This document shows, in pieces, positions 16,676-25,235 of a stretch of 64,000 nucleotides of DNA (the stretch's first letter is position 1; the number at the start of each line of letters is the position of its first letter). The position numbers were made by a program, and so were the translations under genes. The notes below the pieces were generated by a model. The model was not told where the DNA came from. It was given only the letters and a program-made list of their open reading frames with translations, and searched no databases. The stretch covers positions 21,316-85,315 of the forward strand of contig UQLY01000015.1 in NCBI GenBank assembly GCA_900542015.1. Reading direction: 5' to 3'. Source of the stretch: an uncultured Lachnospiraceae bacterium. Lineage in GTDB: Bacteria; Bacillota; Clostridia; Lachnospirales; Lachnospiraceae.

Positions 16676-18589
16676 TTAAAATTGGAACAGCGCTGCTGCG
16701 TAAGGCGGCAGATCAAAAGTCAGCGAATATGGTTTGCCGTCCGCCTTTTTTGCTTTTGCCGTTATTTCCTTAGGGATCTCTCCCCCGTTACCGCCAAAGC
16801 AGGTATCGTCGGAATTTAAAATCAGCTTGTATTTTTTCTTCTTCGGAACGCCTACGGTAAAATCCTTCCTTTCCATGGGCGTCATATTTAATACTACAAG
16901 CAGATTGTTTCTGCCGTTGCCCGCTTTCCTTACATAGCTGTATGTGCTTTGTTCGGTATCGTCGGCATTCATCCATTCAAAGCCCGCCCAGTCGTTATCG
17001 ATCTCGTACAGGCACGGGTATTTGCGGTAAATCTCTAACAGCTTGGAAACATAATATTTCAAAGAGCTGTGCAGCTCGTCGGACAACAGTCCCCAATCCA
17101 GTTCCTTTTCTTCATTCCATTCATTGTCCTGTCCGAATTCCTGTCCCATAAACAGCAGTTTCTTGCCGGAATGGGTAAACATATAAGTATAACCGACTCT
17201 TAAATTGGCAAATTTATCCACATAAAAGCCCGGCATTTTCTTTAACATGGAGCATTTCAGATGCACCACTTCGTCATGAGACAGAGGCAGAATGTAATTC
17301 TCGCTGTTGTTATAGCTCATGGCAAAGGTCATCTTGTAGTGGTTGTCTTTTCTAAAGAGCGGATCAAGCTTCATATATTCGCAGAAATCGTGCATCCAGC
17401 CCATATTCCATTTAAAGGAGAAGCCCAGTCCGCCCTCCTTGACGTCGCCGGTAACCATCGGCCATGCCGTGGATTCCTCCGCGATCATCATGGTCCCCGG
17501 GAAACGCCTCTGCATCGCGCTGTTTAAATGGCGGAAAAATTCAATGGCGTCAAGATTTTTGTTGTTGCCGTATTGATTGGGCAGCCACTCTCCGTCCTTT
17601 TTGCCGTAATCCAGATACAGCATGGACGCAACCGCATCGACTCTTAATCCGTCCACATGGAATTTATCCACCCAGAACATGGCGTTGGCAATCAGAAAAT
17701 TGCGGACCTCGTTTTTCGCATAGTTGAAAATCTTGGTGCCCCAGTCGGGATGCTCTCCCCTTCTCGGATCGGGATGCTCATAAAGGCAGGTGCCGTCAAA
17801 TTCCGCAAGACCGAAAGCATCTCTGGGAAAATGCGCCGGTACCCAGTCCAGAATCACGCCGATTTTATTTTTATGCAGCGTATCGACCAGATACATAAAA
17901 TCCTTCGGCGTTCCGTAACGGGAAGTGGGGGCGTAGTAACCGGTCACCTGATAGCCCCAGGAACCGTCAAAGGGATGCTCCGCAATGCCCATCAGCTCCA
18001 CATGGGTATATTTCATTTCTTTTAAATATTCCACAATGCGGTCCGCAAATTCGCGGTAATTGTAAAAGCCCGCCGCCTCCGGCTCCGGATGTCTCATCCA
18101 GGAACCGATATGGCATTCATAAATGGCGATCGGCTCTTTCTTCCAGTCCTTGGTTTTCTTTGCTTCCATCCAGGTCCTGTCATTCCACTGAAAGCCCGTC
18201 AGATCGGTTACCTTCGACGCGTTGCCCGGACGAAGCTCCATATAATTGCCGTAAGGATCCGCTTTGTAAAGTTTTTCCCCGGAAGGCGTCGTAATGACAT
18301 ATTTGTACATGTCGTTTTCCTTCACACCGGGGACAAACAATGCAAAAATGCCGCCTTCTCCCAAGCGCCCCATATTGTATTCGTAAATATCCCAGTCGTT
18401 AAAAGAACCCGCTACGTTTACATACTGCGCGTTTGGCGCCCACACCGCAAAATAAACGCCCTCTACACCGTCCACAATCGTTTTGTGCGCTCCCAGTTTG
18501 TCAAAAATCTCGTAATGAGACCCTTGGGCGAACACATACTGATCCGCCTCTGTAATGAAAAGCGGATTTATCTCTTTGTTTTTTCCCAT
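16676..18589 (-). CDS. glgB: 1,4-alpha-glucan branching enzyme
   Basis: 637 residues, the usual length. A CBM48 domain (about 25-125, VEGVYFAVWAPNAQYVNV) precedes the GH13 barrel. Catalytic residues are visible: nucleophile in GLRVDAVASM, acid in MIAEEST, transition-state Asp in LSHDEVVH. It makes alpha-1,6 branches in glycogen. No other glycogen gene is in the window, so it is a detached copy. It has its own terminator downstream. Confidence 0.97.
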   Translation of the reverse strand: MGKNKEINPLFITEADQYVFAQGSHYEIFDKLGAHKTIVDGVEGVYFAVWAPNAQYVNVAGSFNDWDIYEYNMGRLGEGGIFALFVPGVKENDMYKYVITTPSGEKLYKADPYGNYMELRPGNASKVTDLTGFQWNDRTWMEAKKTKDWKKEPIAIYECHIGSWMRHPEPEAAGFYNYREFADRIVEYLKEMKYTHVELMGIAEHPFDGSWGYQVTGYYAPTSRYGTPKDFMYLVDTLHKNKIGVILDWVPAHFPRDAFGLAEFDGTCLYEHPDPRRGEHPDWGTKIFNYAKNEVRNFLIANAMFWVDKFHVDGLRVDAVASMLYLDYGKKDGEWLPNQYGNNKNLDAIEFFRHLNSAMQRRFPGTMMIAEESTAWPMVTGDVKEGGLGFSFKWNMGWMHDFCEYMKLDPLFRKDNHYKMTFAMSYNNSENYILPLSHDEVVHLKCSMLKKMPGFYVDKFANLRVGYTYMFTHSGKKLLFMGQEFGQDNEWNEEKELDWGLLSDELHSSLKYYVSKLLEIYRKYPCLYEIDNDWAGFEWMNADDTEQSTYSYVRKAGNGRNNLLVVLNMTPMERKDFTVGVPKKKKYKLILNSDDTCFGGNGGEIPKEITAKAKKADGKPYSLTFDLPPYAAALFQF

Positions 18590-18610
18590 TCCTTTAATAC
18601 CTTCCCTCTT

Positions 18611-21583
18611 TTATTTTAAGAAATCCTTTTCTCTCAGTACGATCATATCGTCGTCGTCATACCTTTTTGCCAACAATACGTCCATAAAATGAGAAATGTT
18701 TTTCTTCTCCGAATTTCGGATCGCTTCGTCCACGATTTCTTTTACTTCCTCTACGGTTACCGCGTGCTCGTTTGTCTGCATATCGGCAATTCTCGTATAT
18801 AGCGCAAGCACGCCCATATCGTCAATGGAATATTCCTGTTCGTTGGCATACTCTTTTCCGTAATTTACCAGACCGTCGTTATCCAGCGCCGCAATGTCTA
18901 TCCGCAGATCAAAATATTGTTTGGGCATATTTGCCTTTGCCAAAAGCGCATCCAGTTCTTTTCTGTTGTCTTCCAGCAAGATCAAAATACCTTCGTCGGT
19001 TTTTTTCTTCAAGCATTCGCCAAGAGACAATAATGCCATTTCGTCCAGCGCGCCTGCCTGTTCTACAATCAACGCGCCGTTTCCTAAATTATTGACCGTT
19101 TCCGCAATGCTCTTTGTATTGAGCAGTTCGCCCGTAATCTTCGCAACCTTTCCGGAAAAGTGATCGTCGTTTACGGAAAGCACCTTAATCAGGTTTTTCG
19201 CCACGGTCAGCGTACCCGTTCCCTTTTCTCCGGCAATCAGCACATTTCCAATGCAGGGATTTAAACTGATATTATCGATGGCGTTTGCAACTTCCTCCTG
19301 TACCTGTTTGGTCTGGGCAATCGATCCGAACATTTCCTTTTCATCCCGGGTCAGCGTTCTCCTGATGGGAATTTTCTTTTCCGGCGCCGCCGGCTCTTCT
19401 ACAACAGGGGCGGGTTCCTGTTCCCTGGGTTTCTCCTCCTCCGCCGTCAAATCCGTAATGATAAAGCCGGTATCCCCTTTCACCGGGGCGGGCTCTTTTT
19501 TCTCGGTCTCCGCTAACGCTTCCATGACCAGCTTTTCCAGGGATTTATCAAATTCTTCCGTGTGCGCGCCGGGTTTTACCGCTTCCGGCTCTTCAATCTC
19601 TTCCAGCTCTTCGACGCCGTCGTCCGCGTCGATTCCAAATACGAATCCTTCCGGCTCCGGTTCTTCATCGCCGGTTTCGTTTTCTTCTGCCAAAGATACT
19701 TCCGGCTCTTCTTCCTGCTCTTTGGATTCCTGTTCATATAACGTGGACAACAGTTTTTCTTCAAGCCCTTTAATCTCTGCGGTATTGAAAACAGTGGGGT
19801 GGAAAACGGGTTCTTCGCCGTCAGAATCTGCGTTGTCGGAGTCTGCGCCGTCATATTCTGTGCCTTCGGGTTCTTTACCGCCAGATTCCTCTGCGGCATC
19901 CTCTTCCTCCGGCACTATCGCCGTATCCTCTTCCCCGATTTCTTCTATCGATTCCGCCTCGAAGGGTTCTTCCGTCTCAACGGATTCTTCCTCTTCTTCG
20001 GTATCGTCGGGCAGTTCCGGCACAATCGTATCTTCTATGGGCTGCTGCCCGTCAAAGACATCCAGGGTCGGCGCAATCAGATTCAGATCCGCCTGTACGC
20101 TCGCCTTCGCCGCGGCGTCAAAATCCTGAAACATAGGTCCGGTCTGCTCCAAAACCTTGCGTCTCATTTCTTCTAAATGCTTTGCCTCATTCGCCCTCTT
20201 GGTTTCCTCCCATTCAGCCATAATGTCTTCAAAGCTGAGCTGCCCGGTAATCTGCTCATCCGCCTGAGGTTCTTCTTCCGCGGTTTCGTTGATTTCGTCG
20301 GCTTTTTCGGCTGTCATGTCAGCTTCCGGCGTTTGGTCTTCTGCGGTTTCTTCTATCTGCTCTGTTTCTTCCGGTTTTATTTCTTCGCTTACTTCTCTCT
20401 GTTCTACCGCCGTAATGTCTTCATCCGCTGCGCCCGTTTCTCCTTCTGTCAAGGTCTCTTCCCGGAGCTCTCCCGTGGGTTCTTCGGTTTCTTCCTCGCT
20501 TACGGCTTCCGGCTGCGCCTGTATTCCCATGTCTCCCGTTATCTGATTGATGGATTCGACGGGCAGGGTCCTTGTGGCGTCGCTTGCCTCCATATCCTCC
20601 TGCTCCATAATCTTAGCAAGATTCTTTGCCAATTCTTCCTGAAGATTGATCGTATTAAATTTGCCCATATCCAAAGTTTTCACATGGATATCCAGTTCTT
20701 CTTCCCGGGGCTCTTCTGTCTGGGACTCCTCTGTTTGCTCCGCTTCCACCTCCGCATTGACGTCCTTGGAAGGAATCCTTGTGGTAGGTGCGTTGGAAAC
20801 TTCGACGGATTTGATCTGAATCGGCATGGACGGAATGGTATCCGCGGATACTCCGGGGCTTTCCGTCTCCTCTTCCGCCTGAGTTCCGCCTTCTGCCTCT
20901 TTTGAAACAGGCTCGGGCTTTTGTTCCTCTGCAGATTTAACCACATATGCGTTGGTTCCGGACTGGAATCTCTTATCGTATTTTTCCTGCTGGGTAGGCG
21001 TCAGCGGCACATGAAGCATTTTCAGCTCCATTGCTTTAATCACATATTTTCCCTCGCCAAACCAGAGAATCAACTCGTCGCATTCTTCCACGCAGCGGGT
21101 GGCAAGTCCGATTCTGTGATACAGATAAGCGAGCTCATAAGCCCATTTTTCTCTATAATCACGTTTTTTGTATTCTTCTAAAACCGCGATACGCTCCTCT
21201 AAACTCACGTCCTGGGCTTCATATAACCGGTACTGCAGAATAAAACGCCCTGTATCCTTTGGCGCAATCTGTACAAATTCTTTATAATATTCAATTGCCT
21301 GTACCAACTCTTCCAATTTGATACACAATTCGCAAAGGGAATATACAATCTTTCTGGAACCGGGCTGGCGGTCATAAGCCAACAGTAAAATTTCCTTACT
21401 GTCCTCATAACGGCGGTTCATTTTGTACAATTCACTGACCTTGCAAAGCATCGTAACGCTTTTTACCCTTCGCCAGTCAATGGTATCCGCGATTTTTACC
21501 GCTTCCGCATATTCTCTCTTTTCAATCAGTGCGTTGATTTCCTCAGCGCGAACTCTGTATTCATATTTATCCAAGTGATTCAC
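18611..21583 (-). CDS. TPR protein with long acidic region and AAA-like C-terminal domain
   Basis: 990 residues. Residues 1-210 form tetratricopeptide-like helices (RRYEDSKEILLLAY, ELVQAIEYYKEFVQ). Residues 215-700 are extremely rich in Glu, Asp, Thr and Ser and are probably disordered. From about 735 a P-loop-like domain follows: VLIAGEKGTGTLTVAKNLI resembles Walker A (GxxGxGxxTxA, with Thr in place of the usual Lys), and GALIVEQAGALD resembles Walker B with Glu/Gln at the metal position. The layout recalls CbbX/SpoVK-type AAA proteins, but key residues differ, so ATPase activity is doubtful. Function unknown; it sits between rsmA and glgB. Confidence 0.65.
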   Translation of the reverse strand: MNHLDKYEYRVRAEEINALIEKREYAEAVKIADTIDWRRVKSVTMLCKVSELYKMNRRYEDSKEILLLAYDRQPGSRKIVYSLCELCIKLEELVQAIEYYKEFVQIAPKDTGRFILQYRLYEAQDVSLEERIAVLEEYKKRDYREKWAYELAYLYHRIGLATRCVEECDELILWFGEGKYVIKAMELKMLHVPLTPTQQEKYDKRFQSGTNAYVVKSAEEQKPEPVSKEAEGGTQAEEETESPGVSADTIPSMPIQIKSVEVSNAPTTRIPSKDVNAEVEAEQTEESQTEEPREEELDIHVKTLDMGKFNTINLQEELAKNLAKIMEQEDMEASDATRTLPVESINQITGDMGIQAQPEAVSEEETEEPTGELREETLTEGETGAADEDITAVEQREVSEEIKPEETEQIEETAEDQTPEADMTAEKADEINETAEEEPQADEQITGQLSFEDIMAEWEETKRANEAKHLEEMRRKVLEQTGPMFQDFDAAAKASVQADLNLIAPTLDVFDGQQPIEDTIVPELPDDTEEEEESVETEEPFEAESIEEIGEEDTAIVPEEEDAAEESGGKEPEGTEYDGADSDNADSDGEEPVFHPTVFNTAEIKGLEEKLLSTLYEQESKEQEEEPEVSLAEENETGDEEPEPEGFVFGIDADDGVEELEEIEEPEAVKPGAHTEEFDKSLEKLVMEALAETEKKEPAPVKGDTGFIITDLTAEEEKPREQEPAPVVEEPAAPEKKIPIRRTLTRDEKEMFGSIAQTKQVQEEVANAIDNISLNPCIGNVLIAGEKGTGTLTVAKNLIKVLSVNDDHFSGKVAKITGELLNTKSIAETVNNLGNGALIVEQAGALDEMALLSLGECLKKKTDEGILILLEDNRKELDALLAKANMPKQYFDLRIDIAALDNDGLVNYGKEYANEQEYSIDDMGVLALYTRIADMQTNEHAVTVEEVKEIVDEAIRNSEKKNISHFMDVLLAKRYDDDDMIVLREKDFLK

Positions 21584-21687
21584 CTCAAACTGCTAGCCTA
21601 CATGATATGGTATTTTTTTACATAATACCCCTATTTTCTTACTAAATATCAGTGTATCATAGGTATATTTTGATGTCAAAAGAATAA

Positions 21688-21711
21688 CGCATAAATATCG
21701 AAATTTATGCG
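21688..21711 (-). terminator. Terminator after rsmA
   Basis: Nine-base perfect inverted repeat (cgcataaat / atttatgcg) with a six-base loop and a T-rich tail on the minus strand, just past the rsmA stop. It lies in the 150-base gap before the TPR gene. Confidence 0.65.
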
Positions 21712-21733
21712 CTTTCTTTTTGTCAGCCTTTTA

Positions 21734-22591
21734 TCAGCCCAAAAGGTCGGAAAGTTTTGCAAACTGGTCAAGCGTCAGCGCCTCTCCCCGTATCGTTGCA
21801 GAAAGTCCCATATCCTCCAAAGCTTTCGCTGTTTTTTCTTTTGTAATATTGTAAATCCCCGCGTTGGACAAAGCGTTTACCAGTGTTTTCCTCCGCTGGT
21901 TAAATGCCGCCCTGATCACGGCGAACATTCTTTTTTCATCCTGTGTCTCCACCGGCGGCTTTTCATAGCGGATCAGGCGGATGACCGCGCTTCCCACATT
22001 GGGCTTCGGAATAAAACACCCCGGCGGCACGTTGGCGACAATCTCCGGTCTGGCATAATATTGTACCGCCAGCGACAGGGCACCGTAATCCTTCGTCCCG
22101 GGTCCTACCTGCATTCTGTCCGCAACTTCCTTTTGCACCATGATCGTGATGGAAGAAAGCGGCACATGACTTTCAAACAATCCCATAATAATCGGCGTCG
22201 TAATATAATAAGGAAGATTCGCCACAACCTTGATGGGCTTTCCATCATTAAACTGATCGCATAGTTTCTGCACATCCACCTTTAAAATATCGTCATGTAT
22301 AACTGTTATATTATCATATGCGGACAAGGTGTCCTTTAGAATGGGAATCAGACGATCGTCGATTTCCACGGCGACGACTCTTTTGGCGCTTTCTGCAAGA
22401 TACTGGGTCATTGTCCCGATTCCCGGTCCGATTTCCAGCACGCAGTCCTCCTTTGTAATTTCCGACGCGCTGATAATTTTTTCCAATATATGGGCGTCAA
22501 CCAAAAAATTCTGCCCGTATTTTTTCTGAAAATTAAAACCGTATTTCTGCAATACGGCGATGGTATTTGATGGATTTCCTAATGTCGCCAT
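21734..22591 (-). CDS. rsmA: 16S rRNA (adenine-1518/1519-N6)-dimethyltransferase
   Basis: 285 residues, full length (also called KsgA). The KYGQNFLVD opening motif, the SAM site LEIGPGIGTMTQYL, the acidic strand VAVEIDDRL and the catalytic NLPYYITTP motif are all present. It dimethylates two adenines in helix 45 of 16S rRNA during 30S assembly. It follows tatD on the same strand, a pairing common in Firmicutes. Confidence 0.97.
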   Translation of the reverse strand: MATLGNPSNTIAVLQKYGFNFQKKYGQNFLVDAHILEKIISASEITKEDCVLEIGPGIGTMTQYLAESAKRVVAVEIDDRLIPILKDTLSAYDNITVIHDDILKVDVQKLCDQFNDGKPIKVVANLPYYITTPIIMGLFESHVPLSSITIMVQKEVADRMQVGPGTKDYGALSLAVQYYARPEIVANVPPGCFIPKPNVGSAVIRLIRYEKPPVETQDEKRMFAVIRAAFNQRRKTLVNALSNAGIYNITKEKTAKALEDMGLSATIRGEALTLDQFAKLSDLLG

Positions 22592-22619
22592 GTCGTTCCT
22601 TTTCGTACTCCGTTCTATT

Positions 22620-23390
22620 TTACGCTAATTTTCCATACAGCCTGCGGGCGTTTTCCGCCGTTCGTTCGATAACTTCTGCTTCGGTAACGCCTTTGATCGA
22701 GGCAATTTCTTTTGCCACATAGGATAAATAGCCGGATTCATTGCGTTTCCCTCTATAGGGCTCCGGCGCCAGATACGGCGCGTCCGTCTCCAGAATTATC
22801 CTGTCCATGGGCAGCATTTCCACCGTTTCTTTACATTTCCTGCCGTTTTTGAAGGTAACCACTCCGCCGATGCCAAAATAAAATCCCATGGAAAGATATT
22901 CCTTTGCAAGCTCGGCGCTATAGGAATAGCAATGGATCACGCCGCCCGCCTCCTGTGCTTTTCCTTCCTTTAATACCGCCAGGGTATCCGCCGCCGCGTC
23001 CCGGGAATGAACGCAAATCGGAAGACCAACTTCCCTTGCAACCTCAATCTGCCGCAGAAACCATTTCTTTTGTACCTCTTTGGATTCCACGTTCCAATGA
23101 TAATCCAAGCCGATCTCTCCAATCGCCACAATTTTCGGCTCCGCCGCGTTTGTTTTGATAAAATCCATATCCGCCCCGGTCAGCTCTCCAACGTCGTCAG
23201 GGTGCACGCCCAGCATTCCGTATACAAAATCATATTCTTTTATCAATTTTAAGGTCCTCCTGCAGCCGTCCATGGCCGCAGCCGCATTTACAACCTTCTC
23301 TACTCCTTTTTCAATCAGCCCGTTTAACACCTGCGCTCTGTCCTCTTCAAAAGCCCGGTCGTCATAGTGGGCATGGGTATCAATAATCAT
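22620..23390 (-). CDS. tatD: TatD-family metal-dependent hydrolase (DNase)
   Basis: 256 residues. The N-terminal metal site IDTHAHYDD, a central Glu (AIGEIGLDYHW), histidines in PICVHSRDA and VIHCYSY, and the Asp in LETDAPYLAPEPYRGKRN are all intact. The family contains 3'-5' DNases with a TIM-barrel fold. It is the first gene of the tatD-rsmA unit and is driven by a promoter that overlaps the divergent tRNA-Lys promoter. Confidence 0.93.
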   Translation of the reverse strand: MIIDTHAHYDDRAFEEDRAQVLNGLIEKGVEKVVNAAAAMDGCRRTLKLIKEYDFVYGMLGVHPDDVGELTGADMDFIKTNAAEPKIVAIGEIGLDYHWNVESKEVQKKWFLRQIEVAREVGLPICVHSRDAAADTLAVLKEGKAQEAGGVIHCYSYSAELAKEYLSMGFYFGIGGVVTFKNGRKCKETVEMLPMDRIILETDAPYLAPEPYRGKRNESGYLSYVAKEIASIKGVTEAEVIERTAENARRLYGKLA

Positions 23391-23445
23391 TTCTATGTCC
23401 TTTCCCGTTAGAATAAAATTTTCTTCTAATTTTTTTAAAAAAGGC

Positions 23446-23490
23446 TTGCCAACCGGGATTTATTATACTATAATAATGCTTGCGTCGCAA
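23446..23490. promoter_or_regulatory. Overlapping divergent promoters of tRNA-Lys and tatD
   Basis: Plus strand: TTGCCA at 23446, 17-base spacer, TATAAT at 23469-23474, serving the tRNA. Minus strand: TTGCGA (23485-23490), 17-base spacer, TATAAT (complement 23462-23467), serving tatD. The two -10 boxes are nearly adjacent, so polymerase can occupy only one at a time. Confidence 0.85.
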
Positions 23491-23497
23491 GCGACAC

Positions 23498-23570
23498 GCA
23501 CCATTAGCTCAGTTGGTAGAGCAGTAGACTCTTAATCTATTTGTCCAGGGTTCGAGTCCCTGATGGTGCA
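23498..23570 (+). tRNA. tRNA-Lys(CTT)
   Basis: Seven-base acceptor stem (GCACCAT with ATGGTGC) and discriminator A. The D arm has GCTC/GAGC, the anticodon loop is CTCTTAA with CTT at 23531-23533, and the T arm contains GGTTCGAGTCC. CCA is not encoded. It has its own promoter and a hairpin terminator immediately downstream. Confidence 0.97.
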
Positions 23571-23577
23571 TAAAAAG

Positions 23578-23601
23578 TCCCCAAGGTTTTATCCTTGGGG
23601 A
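23578..23601 (+). terminator. Terminator of tRNA-Lys
   Basis: Nine-base perfect stem tccccaagg / ccttgggga with a short T-rich loop, then ATTTCT. It lies eight bases after the tRNA. Confidence 0.8.
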
Positions 23602-23678
23602 TTTCTGATTCTTAATTTTCTCCGCTTCCGGCGGCATTTTATAGAAATGCGCTTCTTTTTCTCCATTTTCGTCGATCC

Positions 23679-24152
23679 TTAAAAATGTCCCGAACCCGCC
23701 TCATTCAGAAGATACTCTAATAATGCTTCGCAGCCTTCTAAAATGTCATCATATGCTTTGTCAAAATCGCCTGTGTACCAGGGATCGGAAATGTCTCTGG
23801 GATGTTTACTGTAATCCAAAAGGCGGTGCATTTTATTTTGTGGGTCTCCGCCTGCAATTCTTTCCATGTTGCGGATATTGATTAGTTCCGTACCGATCAG
23901 AAGATCATATTGATCGTAATCTTCTTTTTTCATCTGTCTTGCCCGTTTTCCGTCACAGTTGATGCCATGCTCGTTTAGTTTCCGCTTTGCGGGAGGGTAA
24001 ACGGAGTTGCCGATTTCTTCCGTACTGGTCGCGGCGGAGGCAACGTAAAAACGGTCGGCGATGCCGCGGGTGGCGAGCAGGTCTTTGAAAATAAATTCCG
24101 CCATGGGGGAACGACAGATGTTGCCGTGGCAGATGAATAAAACTCTAATCAT
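23679..24152 (-). CDS. Low-molecular-weight protein-tyrosine phosphatase
   Basis: 157 residues from ATG 24152 (ACAGGAGA upstream); the longer open frame to 24281 is non-coding. The P-loop is FICHGNICRSPMAE (C-x5-R with the following Ser) and the catalytic Asp is in ISDPWYTGDF. It dephosphorylates protein tyrosine in the cytoplasm; in Gram-positive bacteria it often modulates exopolysaccharide or stress pathways. It is a single gene at the left border of the foreign block. Confidence 0.95.
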   Translation of the reverse strand: MIRVLFICHGNICRSPMAEFIFKDLLATRGIADRFYVASAATSTEEIGNSVYPPAKRKLNEHGINCDGKRARQMKKEDYDQYDLLIGTELINIRNMERIAGGDPQNKMHRLLDYSKHPRDISDPWYTGDFDKAYDDILEGCEALLEYLLNEAGSGHF

Positions 24153-24292
24153 AAATTTCTCCTGTTCTGAAATGCTCTGTAATGCCGAGTTTTGCAAGGT
24201 TTTATCGGCTTTTCCGGGCATCGTATTTTCTCTGTTAATGACTACACTTTTTGCAAAACACTTCAAAATGGTGCAATTCAAAGCAATGTGTA

Positions 24293-24342
24293 GTAGTCAA
24301 ATCGTAGTCAGTTAAGGGGGTTCAGACTACTGACGGGGGTGT
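24293..24342. repeat. Left-border motifs shared with the 33 kb and 38 kb repeats
   Basis: GTAGTCAAATCGTAGT (24293-24308) differs by one base from GTAGTCAAAACGTAGT at 32968-32983 and 38192-38207. ACGGGGGTGT (24333-24342) is identical to 38218-38227. All are in the same orientation. They could be recombinase arm or core sites marking the left boundary of the foreign block; the exact crossover point cannot be fixed by eye. Confidence 0.5.
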
Positions 24343-24383
24343 GCATTATTTAACGAAATGGGGGGTGAAATAGGTATGCCTTT

Positions 24384-25199
24384 TTATGCTAATTCTTCTG
24401 CCTTCACAAACCACTCTGACTCAATGCATTCATCATCTGGAAGCCTTAATATGAAATTCTCATCACAAATAAAACTACTTCCTAGCCATTCATCATACAA
24501 TCTTAATATTGCCTGTTTCAAAAATTCCACAGTCTTTTCACAGTCAGTTTCTGGCGGATTCCCCATATCAAAAATCACCTTCGACATAGGTATCAAATAC
24601 TCAATGCAATAATATTTGCTATTACTATAATAATCAGCACACATTCCCTGGATTCCGAGAAGCCTTTCGATGTTACCCACCAATTCAGGACAACTCGCCA
24701 ACGAAGAATAATAATGACTTTCCTCTAAATATGAGCGAAATGCAAACCCATTTACACAATAATCTTGATTTTTGAAATATCCAAGTCTGGATTTCACATA
24801 ACAAACATTGCCATCATTATACGCAAATTCATTATCAAGAGATTGTAGTATTCCATTATAATGCAAATTAATGTGTCCTTCACCAGATTCAAAAGTTATC
24901 TTATACTTTCTAAAAAAATTAGACAGCGGAGAACTCCCTAATAAGAGTTTCTCCAGATTGTTGTTAGCTTTCAAGTCAGTTCCATTCAGCCTTCGTGACA
25001 AATGAAACATTTGAATATATTCAAGTTTCTCATCTACAATGTGTTCAGAAAGAAAATCTTCAACGCACTCCCACGGTTCCCTTTCCGTATCTTCATAAAC
25101 AGAAACAAATAACTGTATCAATCCACCTGCAGAAAGGTTTAAGAATTCCATTACACCTTGTTTTAAGCCATCTTGTGTTCTTGCATCTATATATTTCAT
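24384..25199 (-). CDS. Unrecognised protein, cargo next to integrase
   Basis: 271 residues, not recognised. The composition is soluble and mixed alpha/beta, with no membrane segment or signal peptide. Six or more cysteines are scattered (WECVEDFL, VCYVKS, ASCPEL, YYCIEY), which do not form an obvious zinc motif. The gene follows the nuclease-like gene by 36 bases on the same strand and is strongly AT-rich. It lies between the integrase and the left border, a place where integrative elements carry accessory genes, so a role with the nuclease (defence or counter-defence) is possible but only inferred from position. Confidence 0.6.
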   Translation of the reverse strand: MKYIDARTQDGLKQGVMEFLNLSAGGLIQLFVSVYEDTEREPWECVEDFLSEHIVDEKLEYIQMFHLSRRLNGTDLKANNNLEKLLLGSSPLSNFFRKYKITFESGEGHINLHYNGILQSLDNEFAYNDGNVCYVKSRLGYFKNQDYCVNGFAFRSYLEESHYYSSLASCPELVGNIERLLGIQGMCADYYSNSKYYCIEYLIPMSKVIFDMGNPPETDCEKTVEFLKQAILRLYDEWLGSSFICDENFILRLPDDECIESEWFVKAEELA

Positions 25200-25235
25200 T
25201 TACAATCACCGCCTTAAATTTATATATGTGTTAAC

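Noticed and set aside
19251..20129. Long Ser-rich open frame on the plus strand
   Set aside because: It is the antisense shadow of the acidic Glu-rich region of the TPR protein.
23498..23570. tRNA-Lys as the attachment site of the foreign block
   Set aside because: No second copy of the tRNA 3' end was found at the right border, and the phosphatase gene separates the tRNA from the block.
24153..24281. N-terminal extension of the phosphatase
   Set aside because: The P-loop protein starts normally at 24152 with ACAGGAGA; the upstream codons match nothing in the family.
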